Positions 19,912 through 27,896 of a DNA stretch of 38,609 bases are shown here, one piece after another (the stretch's first letter is position 1; each line of letters begins with the position of its first letter). Location: positions 1-38,609 of the forward strand of contig JAGCTE010000036.1 in the NCBI GenBank assembly GCA_017963805.1, given 5' to 3'. The notes under the pieces are model-generated. The model made no database searches. It had not been told where the DNA came from and saw only the letters and a list, made by a program, of their open reading frames with translations. A program made the position numbers and the translations under genes. This DNA comes from a bacterium. Lineage in GTDB: Bacteria > Auribacterota > UBA3054.

Positions 19912-22900
19912 TTACTTCTTCTCGGTTCTGACGTCAAGACAGGCGGCCCTGAGTTCCTTTACCAAAACGTTGAAAGATTCCGGCGTGGAAGCTTCCAGGG
20001 CGCAGTTGCCCTTCGTGATGGATTCGTAGGTCTTCTTGCGGCCTTCCGTATCGTCGGATTTGACCGTCAGCATTTCCTGCAAAGTGTAGGCGGCGCCGTA
20101 AGCTTCCAGGGCCCAAACTTCCATTTCGCCGAAACGCTGGCCGCCCGACTGGGCTTTGCCGCCAAGGGGCTGCTGCGTGACGAGGGAGTAAGGGCCGGTG
20201 GCGCGGGCGTGGATCTTGTTGGCGACCAGGTGACCAAGTTTCATGAAGTAGGTGTACCCTACCGTCACTTTCTGGTACATGGCTTCGCCGGTCCTGCCGT
20301 CGTAAAGCGTCACTTTGCCGAGTTCGGGCTCAAGGCTGGTCGCGCAAAGGTGCGCGTCTTTCTTCTTGTCGTTCTTCTTGGCCTGCTCTTTCGCTTCCTT
20401 GAGGAGCGTTTCGATATCTTCTTCCGTGGCGCCGTCGAAGACCGGGGTCGTCGCGACCAGGCCCAGCATGCGGCAGGCCCAGCCCAGGTGGGCTTCCATG
20501 ATCTGGCCGACGTTCATACGGCTAGGCACGCCCAAGGGGTTCAAAACGATGTCGACCGGGGTGCCGTCTTCCATGAACGGCATATCCTCTTCGGCCAGGA
20601 TCTTGGCAACGATGCCCTTGTTGCCGTGGCGGCCGGCCATCTTGTCGCCGACCTGCAGTTTCTGCTTGATGGCGATGTAAACTCTGACCATCTTCAGCAT
20701 GTGGCTGTCCATGTCGTCGCCGCGCTTGATGGTGTCTATTTCGCGGGCGTACTGGGCGGCCAGTTCCTCTTTCTTATAGTCGAGCTGATAGTGCAGCCTG
20801 TTGACGCGGCTGGCGAATTCCTTGTCTTCCACGTCGAAGCCGACCAGGGACTTCTTGGTCCTGATGATGACTTTCACGTCGGGCGGGACGGTTTGCCCTT
20901 TGTCGGCCAGGATGTCGCCGGTCTGTTCGTCGATGATGGCGCCTTTGAGCTTTTCAGAGCAGATCTTGTCGAGCTCGGTCCTGTACCATTCCTGGATGTC
21001 GTCTTCCTGCTTGGCGCGCCTGTCGGTCGCTTCCTTCTGGAGCTTCTTTTCCAGGGTCTTGTCGCGCTGGGCGTCTTTGGATTTCTGGCGGAAAACGTCG
21101 ACGTGCATGACGACGCCGTAGGTGCCGGCCGGAACTTTCAAAGAGGCGTCGCGGACGTCCGCGGCCTTGTCGCCGAAGATGGCCTTGAGGAGGCGTTCCT
21201 CGGGGCTCAGTTCGGTCTCGCTCTTCGGGGTGATCTTGCCGACCAGTATGTCGCCGGGCTTCACTTCGGTGCCGGGGATGACGATACCTTCGGAATCGAG
21301 TCTGGCCAGGGCTTCCGCGCCCACGTTCGGGATGTCGCGGGTCGTTTCTTCAGCGCCCAGTTTGGTCTGGGCGACTATGCAGTCGAAGCTTTCGATGTGC
21401 ACGGAGGTGTAGAAGTCCTCTTTCAGCGCTCTTTCGGAAATGACGATGGCGTCCTCGAAGTTGTAGCCTTCCCAAGGCATGTAAGCGCAGAGGATGTTGC
21501 GTCCCAAACTGAGGACGCCGTCCGCCGTGGCGGGGCCGTTGGCGATGACGTCGCCAACTTTGACCTTGTCGCCGGACTTGACGTAAGGATGATAGTTTAT
21601 GGTGGTGCCGGCGTTGGAACGCTTGAATTTCAGAAGCTCTTCGACCTGCGTCTGGCCGTTCTTGCCTTCTATGACGATATGGGTGGCGTCGCTTTCCTTG
21701 ACCACGCCGTCAACTTTGGCGGTCAGAACGGCGCCGGATTCCCTGGCCACCACTTCTTCCAGACCGGTCCTGACCATCGGGGCTTCCGTGGTCAGAAGGG
21801 GCACGGCCTGACGCTGCATGTTCGAACCCATGAGCGCTCGGTTGGCGTCGTCGTGTTCGAGGAAGGGAATGAGGCCTGCGGCAATGGAGACGATCTGCTT
21901 CGGCGAAACGTCGATGAATTCGACTTCGGTCGCTTTCACTTCCTTGAAGTCGCCGTTCTTTCTTGCCTTGATGCCTTCTTTCTTGACGAACTTGCCGTCT
22001 TTGTCCCTAAGGGCGTTGGCCTGGGCGATAGTGTATTTCTCTTCTTCGTGAGCGGGAAGGTAAACGACCTTGTCCGTCACTTTGCAATTTTCAACTTTGA
22101 GGTAGGGCGTTTCCATGAAGCCGTACTTGTTGGTCTTCATGTACGTGCTCATGGAAGCGATAAGACCGATGTTGGCGCCTTCAGGAGTCTCGATAGGACA
22201 GATGCGGCCGTAGTGGCTGTTGTGCACGTCGCGGACTTTGAAGCCGGCGCGGTCCCTGTTCAAGCCGCCGGGGCCCAGAGCGGACAGGCGGCGCTTGTGC
22301 GTCAGTTCGGCCAGGGGGTTCAGCTGATCCATGAACTGGGAGAGCTGGGAGCGGCCGAAGAAGTCGCGCATAAGGTTGGAGAGGATCCTCGGATTGATGA
22401 GTTTCTCAGGCTGCGGGATCTCCTGCTGCTGGCTGGCCGTCTGGTTGGTCATGCGGTCTTTGATATAGCGGTCCATCCTGGCCAGGGCGATGCGGCACTG
22501 GTTGGCCACCAGTTCGCCGACCGGGCGGATGCGGCGGTTGCCAAGGTGGTCGATGTCGTCCATCTTGACTATTTCGCCGTGCTTGCTGGATTTTTCCTTG
22601 CCGGCCGCGAGGTCCAAAAGATAAGCCAGCGCTTCGACGATGTCGTTTTCGTTCAAAGTCGTGCGCTTCTCCTCTTCCTCGTTCATCGGAAGGCCGAGCT
22701 TGCCGTTCAGTTTATAGCGGCCGACATCCGAAAGATCGTAGGAAGCGGGCTCGAAGAACAGTCTCTTCAGGGCTCTTTCAGCCTGTTCCTGGCTGAAGGG
22801 TTCGCCGGGCTGGAAGCGGTGATAGATCTCGCGCAAAGCTTCCTTGCGGCGGTTGCCCGGAACGTCGTTCTTGGCGGAGAATCTCTGCCTGTACTCTTCG

Positions 22901-23784
22901 TTCTCGTCGGAGATCATGCGGAGCACGGGAGAGCCAGCCGGGGCGTCGTAGACCTTGACGCTGGAGACGCCGGCCTTGAGGAGCTCCTCAAGGATCTCGT
23001 CGGTGAGTTCCGTGGCTTTTTCGAGGGTGACGTTGCCTACGGTCAGTTTCTGGCCGAGGAAAAGGCCCTCAAGGTTCTTGTTGTTGGTCTCGGAGATCTT
23101 GCGGTCGCCGACCTTGTAGAAGAGGTCTAAGAGATCCTCGTCTCTCTCGAAACCCAAAGCTCTCAGAAGCGTGGTCGCCCTCACTCTGCGTCTGGTGTGA
23201 CGGCGGTCGACGCTGATGTAAATGTTGTTCTTGAGGTCGAAAGTGGCCTCCAGCCAGGTACCGCGGCTCGGGATCAGCGTGAAGCCGAAAAGGGGCACGC
23301 CGGTCGGGTGGATGTTTTCCAAATAATAGATGCCCGGGGAGCGCTGCAGCTGGCTGACGATGACGCGTTCCACGCCGTTTATGATGAAGGTGCCGTTGTC
23401 GGTCATCATCGGGATCATGCCAAGATTGACATTCTGCTCCTTGACGACTTCCTCGGAACCGAGTTTCCCTTTGACACGAAGCATGGCTTTGATCGGCGCT
23501 TCATAAGTTTTGCCGCGGCGTTTGCATTCGTCAATGGTATATTTGGGAGCGCCGAAAGAATAGTGTACGAAGTGCATCTCCAGCTTCTTGTTGTTGCTGA
23601 TGATGGGGAAAGCCTTGGTGAACAGAAGCTGCAGGCCTTCCATTTCGCGTTCTTCGGGCATTTTATCGCGCTGCAGGAATTTGGCGTAGGAATCGCGCTG
23701 GACCGCCGTCAGGGGCGGCAGGGGGAATTCGCCGAATTTACCGCAGTAAACTTCCTCTATATTGCCTTTTTTCGTGCGTTTCAT
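19912..23784 (-). CDS. rpoB: DNA-directed RNA polymerase subunit beta
   Basis: The 1290-residue product shows the rifampicin region 'LSQFMDQLNPLAELTHKRRLSALGPGG'-like, in which the main contact residues (E. coli Q513, D516, H526, S531) are all kept while S522 is Ala. It also has 'YGRICPIETPEGANIGLI' and the C-terminal 'GGQRFGEMEVWALEAYGAA'. No Shine-Dalgarno sequence precedes the ATG; the 12 nt before position -5 read AAAAGTTTCCCC. Those bases are exactly complementary to part of a hairpin in the spacer (23835-23846), suggesting control of rpoB translation. Confidence 0.98.
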   Translation of the reverse strand: MKRTKKGNIEEVYCGKFGEFPLPPLTAVQRDSYAKFLQRDKMPEEREMEGLQLLFTKAFPIISNNKKLEMHFVHYSFGAPKYTIDECKRRGKTYEAPIKAMLRVKGKLGSEEVVKEQNVNLGMIPMMTDNGTFIINGVERVIVSQLQRSPGIYYLENIHPTGVPLFGFTLIPSRGTWLEATFDLKNNIYISVDRRHTRRRVRATTLLRALGFERDEDLLDLFYKVGDRKISETNNKNLEGLFLGQKLTVGNVTLEKATELTDEILEELLKAGVSSVKVYDAPAGSPVLRMISDENEEYRQRFSAKNDVPGNRRKEALREIYHRFQPGEPFSQEQAERALKRLFFEPASYDLSDVGRYKLNGKLGLPMNEEEEKRTTLNENDIVEALAYLLDLAAGKEKSSKHGEIVKMDDIDHLGNRRIRPVGELVANQCRIALARMDRYIKDRMTNQTASQQQEIPQPEKLINPRILSNLMRDFFGRSQLSQFMDQLNPLAELTHKRRLSALGPGGLNRDRAGFKVRDVHNSHYGRICPIETPEGANIGLIASMSTYMKTNKYGFMETPYLKVENCKVTDKVVYLPAHEEEKYTIAQANALRDKDGKFVKKEGIKARKNGDFKEVKATEVEFIDVSPKQIVSIAAGLIPFLEHDDANRALMGSNMQRQAVPLLTTEAPMVRTGLEEVVARESGAVLTAKVDGVVKESDATHIVIEGKNGQTQVEELLKFKRSNAGTTINYHPYVKSGDKVKVGDVIANGPATADGVLSLGRNILCAYMPWEGYNFEDAIVISERALKEDFYTSVHIESFDCIVAQTKLGAEETTRDIPNVGAEALARLDSEGIVIPGTEVKPGDILVGKITPKSETELSPEERLLKAIFGDKAADVRDASLKVPAGTYGVVMHVDVFRQKSKDAQRDKTLEKKLQKEATDRRAKQEDDIQEWYRTELDKICSEKLKGAIIDEQTGDILADKGQTVPPDVKVIIRTKKSLVGFDVEDKEFASRVNRLHYQLDYKKEELAAQYAREIDTIKRGDDMDSHMLKMVRVYIAIKQKLQVGDKMAGRHGNKGIVAKILAEEDMPFMEDGTPVDIVLNPLGVPSRMNVGQIMEAHLGWACRMLGLVATTPVFDGATEEDIETLLKEAKEQAKKNDKKKDAHLCATSLEPELGKVTLYDGRTGEAMYQKVTVGYTYFMKLGHLVANKIHARATGPYSLVTQQPLGGKAQSGGQRFGEMEVWALEAYGAAYTLQEMLTVKSDDTEGRKKTYESITKGNCALEASTPESFNVLVKELRAACLDVRTEKK

Positions 23785-23789
23785 GTAGT

Positions 23790-23855
23790 GGGGAAACTTT
23801 TATTGTTTTAGACAAAACACAACGTGGAGGGGGGAAAAGTTTCCCCCGCCACGTT
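23790..23855 (-). promoter_or_regulatory. Candidate two-state RNA structure before rpoB
   Basis: In the mRNA sense a hairpin forms from AACGTGG-c-GGGGGAAA (23855 to 23840) and TTTCCCCC-ct-CCACGTT (23837 to 23821), two stems of 7 and 8 bp. The same strand's GGGGAAACTTTT (23846 to 23835) is also a perfect 12-nt complement of AAAAGTTTCCCC (23801 to 23790), which ends 5 nt before the rpoB ATG. The two pairings exclude each other. A U-rich stretch (GTGTTTTGTC) after the hairpin would allow weak termination. E. coli also has an attenuator and an RNase III site in this spacer. Function is inference. Confidence 0.55.
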
Positions 23856-23866
23856 ATGCATCAATT

Positions 23867-23882
23867 TCCCGCCAAAGCGGGA
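23867..23882 (-). promoter_or_regulatory. Small hairpin just after rplL
   Basis: TCCCGC and GCGGGA form a 6-bp stem with a 4-nt loop, 17 nt after the rplL stop. No T run follows, so it is more likely a stabilising or processing element than a terminator. Confidence 0.5.
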
Positions 23883-23898
23883 GAGCGCCAGAAATAGA

Positions 23899-24282
23899 TT
23901 ACTTGAGCTCGACGGTGCCGCCGGCGGCTTCGATCTGTTTCTTGATGGCCTGAGCGTCGTCCTTGGAAGCGGCTTCTTTGAGGGGCTTCGGCGGATTGTC
24001 GACCAGGTCTTTGGCTTCCTTGAGGCCCAAACCGGTGATGGCACGCACTTCTTTGATGACGGCGATCTTGTTGGAGCCGGCGCCGGTCAGAATGACGTCG
24101 AATTCGGTCTTTTCTTCTTCAGCGGGAGCGGCGGCAGCGGCCGGGCCAGCGGCGACCATGGCGACGGGGGCGGCGGCGGTGACGTCGTATTTTTCTTCTA
24201 AGGCTTTAACCAGTTCGTTGAGTTCCAGAACGGTGAGCGTGTCGATGGTGGAAATGAGGGCTTCGATTTTTTCAGAGGCCAT
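23899..24282 (-). CDS. rplL: Large ribosomal subunit protein bL12 (L7/L12)
   Basis: The 127-residue acidic stalk protein has an N-terminal dimerisation helix ('[25 protein letters not shown]'), an Ala-rich hinge (about 36-55) and the C-terminal factor-binding domain with '[27 protein letters not shown]'. It recruits translation GTPases and sits on uL10. An AAAGGAG ribosome site precedes the ATG. A 119-nt gap separates it from rplJ and a 114-nt gap with hairpins from rpoB. Confidence 0.98.
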   Translation of the reverse strand: MASEKIEALISTIDTLTVLELNELVKALEEKYDVTAAAPVAMVAAGPAAAAAPAEEEKTEFDVILTGAGSNKIAVIKEVRAITGLGLKEAKDLVDNPPKPLKEAASKDDAQAIKKQIEAAGGTVELK

Positions 24283-24401
24283 AGTGATTCTCCTTTACCC
24301 AAATATTTATGGGCAATTTGTAGTTATGTTGTCAGTAACTTGTTTGAGGCTAAAAGTTAACTGAGTGCGTAAATGCGAATGTAAAAGAACTAGACCCAAG
24401 C

Positions 24402-24944
24402 TTACTCGGCGGAAGGAGCGGGAGCTCCCTCGGCTTTCTTCTGGGCGACTTGGTCCAAAACTCGGACCGTGTTGGTGATAAGAACGTTGCCGAAGCAGGC
24501 CAGCTTTCTGATCGGGCCCTGCAGGGCGGAGACCAGCATGCTGTAGAGAGCCTTCTTGGAGGGCAGAGCCGCAAGAGCCTTCACTTCGTCAGCCGTCAGA
24601 TAACGGGAGAGTTCCAGAAGACCGCAGCGGATCTCGAAGTTCTTATTGTCATCAGCGAATTTCTTGATGGCCTTGGCCAGTTCGACCAGGTCGCCGTCAG
24701 TGGCGGCCAAGGCGTTGGCGCCGGTCAGACTTTCTTTGAATTTCTCCTCGGCCGTTTCGGGCAGGGCGATCTTCAGAAGACGGTTGGGGACAACGTGGAA
24801 CGTGCCTTTGGCTTCAGCGATGCTGGAGCGGATGGCGCCGTTCTGCTGCGCCTTCATGCCGTGGTAGGAAGTGACCACCAAGAGCGTGCTCTTGGAGTAC
24901 TTCTCCTGCATGTCGCGCACTATGTATGTTTTTTCTATACGCAT
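24402..24944 (-). CDS. rplJ: Large ribosomal subunit protein uL10
   Basis: uL10 anchors the L7/L12 stalk to 23S rRNA. The 180-residue product begins 'MRIEKTYIVRDMQEKYSKST' and has 'VVPNRLLKIAL' and 'YSMLVSALQGPIRKLACFGN', typical of the family. Only 20 nt separate it from rplA. The long leader used in E. coli for L10-L12 autoregulation therefore cannot exist here unless it overlaps rplA. A ribosome site AAGGA precedes the ATG. Confidence 0.97.
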   Translation of the reverse strand: MRIEKTYIVRDMQEKYSKSTLLVVTSYHGMKAQQNGAIRSSIAEAKGTFHVVPNRLLKIALPETAEEKFKESLTGANALAATDGDLVELAKAIKKFADDNKNFEIRCGLLELSRYLTADEVKALAALPSKKALYSMLVSALQGPIRKLACFGNVLITNTVRVLDQVAQKKAEGAPAPSAE

Positions 24945-24964
24945 GATTATTCGTCCTTAATTGT

Positions 24965-25669
24965 TTAGAGCATTGCCTCGCGTTCAGCGTCGGCGACGTC
25001 GATCCGGTAGCCCGGGCCCATCGTCGAACTGATGGCAAGCTTCAAGATATAGGCTCCTTTCAGAGCCTGGGGACGAGCTTTCAATACGGCGTTGAGATAA
25101 GTCCTGATGTTCTCAAGGAGCTTCTCTTTGCCGAAACTGACTTTACCGACAGCGCAATGCAGTCCGGCCTGCTTGTCGAGACGGAATTCCACCTTACCGG
25201 CTTTGAATTCGTTGACAGCGGTCGTCACATCGGCGGTCACGGTGCCGGCCTTGGGAGTGGGCATGAGTCCGCGGGGACCCAGCACTTTACCAAGCTTACC
25301 GACTTCGCGCATGGTGGCAGGAGTGGCGATGGCGACGTCAAAGTCGGTCCATCCTTCCTGGATCTTGGCCACCAGCTCTTCCAACCCGGCGTATTCGGCG
25401 CCGGCCGCTTTGGCTGCGTCAACGTCCGCGCCGGTAGCGAACACCAGAACGCGCACAGTTTTGCCTGTGCCGTTCGGGAGCACCACCGTAGCGCGCACGG
25501 CCTGTTCGGCCTTTTTGGGATCAACGCCCAAAAGCATCTGCACGTCCAGCGACTCGTCGAACTTCGTGCCGGATTGGGCAAGGACCTCGGTCAGGGCGTC
25601 CTGGAGCTTGTACAGCCCAGTGCGATTGACTTTGGCCTTGTTGGCACTGTGTCTTTTGCTAGTAGACAT
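24965..25669 (-). CDS. rplA: Large ribosomal subunit protein uL1
   Basis: The 234-residue product has the uL1 segments '[15 protein letters not shown]', '[19 protein letters not shown]' and '[22 protein letters not shown]'. uL1 forms the mobile stalk at the E site and in many bacteria represses the L11-L1 mRNA. An AAAAGGAAAA ribosome site precedes the ATG. The 67-nt gap to rplK can form a GC-rich stem (CCCCGCGCCGCAAGGCCGGGG in the mRNA, imperfect), which might be a uL1 target, but I cannot confirm it. Confidence 0.98.
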   Translation of the reverse strand: MSTSKRHSANKAKVNRTGLYKLQDALTEVLAQSGTKFDESLDVQMLLGVDPKKAEQAVRATVVLPNGTGKTVRVLVFATGADVDAAKAAGAEYAGLEELVAKIQEGWTDFDVAIATPATMREVGKLGKVLGPRGLMPTPKAGTVTADVTTAVNEFKAGKVEFRLDKQAGLHCAVGKVSFGKEKLLENIRTYLNAVLKARPQALKGAYILKLAISSTMGPGYRIDVADAEREAML

Positions 25670-25736
25670 AAACGCGTTTTCCTTTTACGCTCCCCCGGCC
25701 TTGCGGCGCGGGGTAAATTATGAGGATCTAATAAAA

Positions 25737-26171
25737 TTAGTCCCCGATGACATCCACGCCCATACTGCGGGCGGTACCTTCGACCATCAGCATCCCGGCT
25801 TCAACAGTGCGGGCGTTGAGGTCTTTCATTTTCTGTTCGGCTATTTTTCTGACCTGGCTCTTGGTGATCTTGCCGGCCTTTTCGCGGTTCGGGACGCCGG
25901 AAGCGGTCTCAATACCGGCGGCTTTCTTGATAAGCACGGCCACAGGGGGTTCCTTCATGATGAAGGTGAAGGACTTGTCCTGGTAGACGGTGATGACGAC
26001 GGGGGTCACCAAGCCGGGTTCCTTGTCCTTGGTCTGGGCGTTGAACTCTTTGCAGAAAGCCATGATGTTAACGCCGTGCTGGCCCAGAGCGGGGCCGATA
26101 GGCGGCGCCGGATTAGCCTGTCCGGCCTTAATTTGTAAACGGATCAAACCGGTCACTTTTTTTGGAGGCAT
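25737..26171 (-). CDS. rplK: Large ribosomal subunit protein uL11
   Basis: The 144-residue product starts '[20 protein letters not shown]' and has '[21 protein letters not shown]' and the C-terminal '[12 protein letters not shown]'. uL11 forms the GTPase-associated centre and is the target of thiostrepton and RelA contacts. A GGGAG ribosome site lies before the ATG. It follows nusG by 46 nt, the standard order. Confidence 0.98.
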   Translation of the reverse strand: MPPKKVTGLIRLQIKAGQANPAPPIGPALGQHGVNIMAFCKEFNAQTKDKEPGLVTPVVITVYQDKSFTFIMKEPPVAVLIKKAAGIETASGVPNREKAGKITKSQVRKIAEQKMKDLNARTVEAGMLMVEGTARSMGVDVIGD

Positions 26172-26217
26172 ATTTAATCTCCCTTATTAAGGATTGCTTT
26201 GTTCTTTATATTCCCGG

Positions 26218-26772
26218 TCAGGCTTCGCTTTTCTCCACCTGCCAGCTTTCCAGCTCAACCTTGGTGCTGCGGTTGAAGACCATGACGGAAACGGAGAGTT
26301 TGCCCCGCTCCTCGTCGATCTCTTCCACAAGGCCGTCGCAGCCGTCGAAGGGGCCGTTCGTGACCTTGACGCGGTCGCCGACCACAAAAGAGATCCTTGG
26401 CGCGATACGTTCCTTAGAGGCCTCGAGCTGGGCGAACATTTCCTCGGCTTCACTGTCAGTGAGAGCTTTGGGTTTGTCGCCGCCGAGAAAGCCGATCACG
26501 CCGTTGGTCTTCTTCACCAACTGCCAGGCTTCGCTGGTCATTTCCATGTAAATGAGAATATATCCGGGATAGAACTTGCGCGTGTAGACGCGTTTCTTGC
26601 CGTTCCGGATATCCTGAACTTTTTCGGTGGGCACGACGACTTTCGAAATGTAGTCGCCCATGCCGTACTGCAGTATCCTTTCGTTGAGCTGCTGCTCAGC
26701 CTGGAATTCCTGGCCGGAAAGGGTATTCAGCACATACCACTTGTATTCGTGTTTTTCTTCCTGAGGAGCCAT
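26218..26772 (-). CDS. nusG: Transcription termination/antitermination factor NusG
   Basis: The 184-residue product has an NGN domain ('KWYVLNTLSGQEFQAEQQLNERI', 'RKFYPGYILIYMEMT') and a C-terminal KOW domain ('FVVGDRVKVTNGPFDGCDGLVEEID'). NusG binds the beta' clamp and couples RNA polymerase to Rho or the ribosome. It starts 6 nt after secE with no clear ribosome site, so it is probably translated by coupling. Confidence 0.97.
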   Translation of the reverse strand: MAPQEEKHEYKWYVLNTLSGQEFQAEQQLNERILQYGMGDYISKVVVPTEKVQDIRNGKKRVYTRKFYPGYILIYMEMTSEAWQLVKKTNGVIGFLGGDKPKALTDSEAEEMFAQLEASKERIAPRISFVVGDRVKVTNGPFDGCDGLVEEIDEERGKLSVSVMVFNRSTKVELESWQVEKSEA

Positions 26773-26778
26773 AAAATA

Positions 26779-27000
26779 TTACTTGGCGAATTTCAGAAGC
26801 CAGGAGAAAAGAGCGTCCAAGGCGAAAAGGTACGCCGACATGACGAGCGAGCTGACGATGACGATCTTGGTGGCGGACCAGAGCTGTTCCCTGCTCGTCC
26901 AGTCGACCTTCTTCAGTTCCTCGACGACTTCGCGCCAGAAATTCGTGAACCTTTGCCAGGCGGAAAGTTTAACTTCTTCTTTCATATTCTTTGCGTTCAT
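26779..27000 (-). CDS. secE: Preprotein translocase subunit SecE
   Basis: The 73-residue product has the short SecE form: an amphipathic helix 'FTNFWREVVEELKKVDWTSREQL' and one membrane helix 'KIVIVSSLVMSAYLFALDALFSWLL'. SecE clamps SecY in the translocon. It lies directly upstream of nusG as usual. The start at 27000 is 10 nt from the 3' end of tRNA-Trp. An alternative ATG at 26985 (MKEEVKLS) is possible; neither has a strong ribosome site. Confidence 0.95.
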   Translation of the reverse strand: MNAKNMKEEVKLSAWQRFTNFWREVVEELKKVDWTSREQLWSATKIVIVSSLVMSAYLFALDALFSWLLKFAK

Positions 27001-27010
27001 TTATTCTTGG

Positions 27011-27087
27011 TGGCGAGGCAGGAGAGACTCGAACTCCCAACCGACGGTTTTGGAAACCGTAACTCTAACCAATTGAGCTACTGCCCC
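27011..27087 (-). tRNA. trnW: tRNA-Trp (anticodon CCA)
   Basis: The minus strand folds as a cloverleaf: acceptor GGGGCAG pairs with CTGCCTC (one G-U), the anticodon stem ACGGT/ACCGT encloses TTCCAAA with CCA at 27053 to 27051, and the T arm has GTTCGAGTC. The discriminator is G, as expected for Trp, and the 3' CCA is encoded (27013 to 27011). It lies between rpmG and secE inside the ribosomal cluster. Confidence 0.96.
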
Positions 27088-27106
27088 GCGTTCCAAGGAA
27101 AATTAT

Positions 27107-27262
27107 TTAGCTGCGCGTTTCGCGGTGAAGGGTGTGCTTGCGATCGAAGGGGCAGTATTTGCTGCGTTCCAGACGGCCCGTAGTTTTCTTGCGATCTTTT
27201 TTGGTCGTGTAGTTGCGGCGGCCGCATTCGGTGCACGCCAGAGTGATGATTTCTCTTGCCAT
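27107..27262 (-). CDS. rpmG: Large ribosomal subunit protein bL33
   Basis: The 51-residue product starts '[20 protein letters not shown]' and ends 'LHRETRS'. The first CxxC pair is present. The second pair of zinc-type bL33 proteins is 'CPFD' here, so one of four cysteines is replaced by Asp. A GGAG ribosome site lies before the ATG. An upstream reading-frame extension crosses tRNA-Thr and is not coding. It lies between tRNA-Thr and tRNA-Trp, where tuf is found in many bacteria. Confidence 0.95.
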   Translation of the reverse strand: MAREIITLACTECGRRNYTTKKDRKKTTGRLERSKYCPFDRKHTLHRETRS

Positions 27263-27375
27263 GGTCTTTATCTCCTGTGAGTAATATTCGAATCTTTCGC
27301 TTGATCGCGTCGCTTGCCATGACAGATAGGGAAAGGTCTTTTCCTTTACTCCGGCGCATGGAGGCAATCCCGAAA

Positions 27376-27451
<76 letters not shown>

Positions 27452-27516
27452 TGATCATTTCGAGTTGCGCCTGTTACCGTACATCGCTTTTTGAGGGCGC
27501 AATTCAAGGAAACACT

Positions 27517-27545
27517 ATTGTATGAAATGTGTGTTTCAAAATCAA
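27517..27545 (-). promoter_or_regulatory. Promoter of the tRNA-Thr / rpmG / rif-str cluster
   Basis: On the minus strand TTGATT (27545 to 27540), a 17-nt spacer and TACAAT (27522 to 27517) are followed about 65 nt later by tRNA-Thr. The sequence between reads CCTTGAATTGCGCCCTC, GC-rich near the start region. TGAAA and TTTCA flank a 6-nt centre within the spacer and could be an operator. This is the only clear promoter for a run of 12 protein genes and two tRNAs. Confidence 0.7.
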
Positions 27546-27605
27546 CCCTCGCCTTTGCGTGCCACTTAACAAGTTGCTTTGGAGTTAGTTAACTGCTCAT
27601 TCGCT

Positions 27606-27712
27606 TGCGGTCGGGAAGGCACATATCCCCCGCTCACGGACTACGCGCTCGATTTCCCTACCCCGCCATCCTCCGTGAGGAATGCTTGGGGATATGTGTC
27701 TTCCCGGCCGCA
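27606..27712 (+). repeat. Palindromic repeat, locus B copy 1
   Basis: A 25-nt arm (27606-27630) pairs with 27688-27712 at 23 positions, and both differences are G-U pairs when read as plus-strand RNA. The inner stem CTCACGGA (27633-27640) / TCCGTGAG (27672-27679) is the same as in locus A. The core 27620-27647 matches 10981-11008 at 27 of 28 bases, while the outermost arm sequence differs from that copy. Confidence 0.85.
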
Positions 27713-27743
27713 CAAAAGCGCAAATGCAGCGACGCGAAACCCA

Positions 27744-27832
27744 AAAGAAGTGTATGCCCCAAGGCGAACTCATGGAGGACGCAAATCAAGGCCATGCACG
27801 CGTAATTGTGAGCCGGGGGCATACACTTCTTT
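27744..27832 (-). repeat. Palindromic repeat, locus B copy 2 (inverted orientation)
   Basis: A perfect 17-nt inverted repeat (27744-27760 with 27816-27832) extends further with one bulge. Read on the minus strand, its core carries TACGCGTGCATG and GCGTCCTCCATGAGTTCGCC, matching the locus A elements. It ends 8 nt before the -35 hexamer of the next gene. Confidence 0.85.
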
Positions 27833-27840
27833 GGGCGACT

Positions 27841-27869
27841 TTGATAGAATAGGACCGCAAACTTATAAT
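27841..27869 (+). promoter_or_regulatory. Sigma-70 type promoter of the secreted protein gene
   Basis: TTGATA (27841-27846), a 17-nt spacer and TATAAT (27864-27869) form a near-consensus promoter. The start would be about 27876, giving a leader of about 20 nt with a GGAG site at 27888-27891, 5 nt before the ATG. Confidence 0.85.
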
Positions 27870-27896
27870 CAACCAATAAATGTTTACGGAGATCAA

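Larger units (their letters stand above)
27452..27896. other. 445-nt non-coding region between divergent operons
   Basis: This gap holds, in order, the minus-strand promoter of the tRNA-Thr/ribosomal cluster (27517-27545), two palindromic repeats (27606-27712 and 27744-27832) and the plus-strand promoter of the secreted protein gene (27841-27869). An open frame from 27579 crosses the repeats in frame with that gene, but it has no coding character and the promoter lies inside it. No further gene is supported. Confidence 0.8.

Noticed and set aside
23867..23882. Terminator after rplL
   Set aside because: The 6-bp stem lacks a T tract and essential rpoBC follow in the same direction.
25670..25736. 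Defined uL1 repressor-binding site between rplK and rplA
   Set aside because: A GC-rich imperfect stem is visible, but I could not match it to the known uL1 target pattern; left as a remark.
27606..27832. CRISPR array
   Set aside because: Only two inverted-orientation palindromes about 30 nt apart, with no regular spacers or cas genes.
27579..27896. In-frame N-terminal extension of the secreted protein gene
   Set aside because: The extension crosses the palindromic repeats and the gene's own promoter; the ATG at 27897 has a ribosome site and begins a signal peptide.
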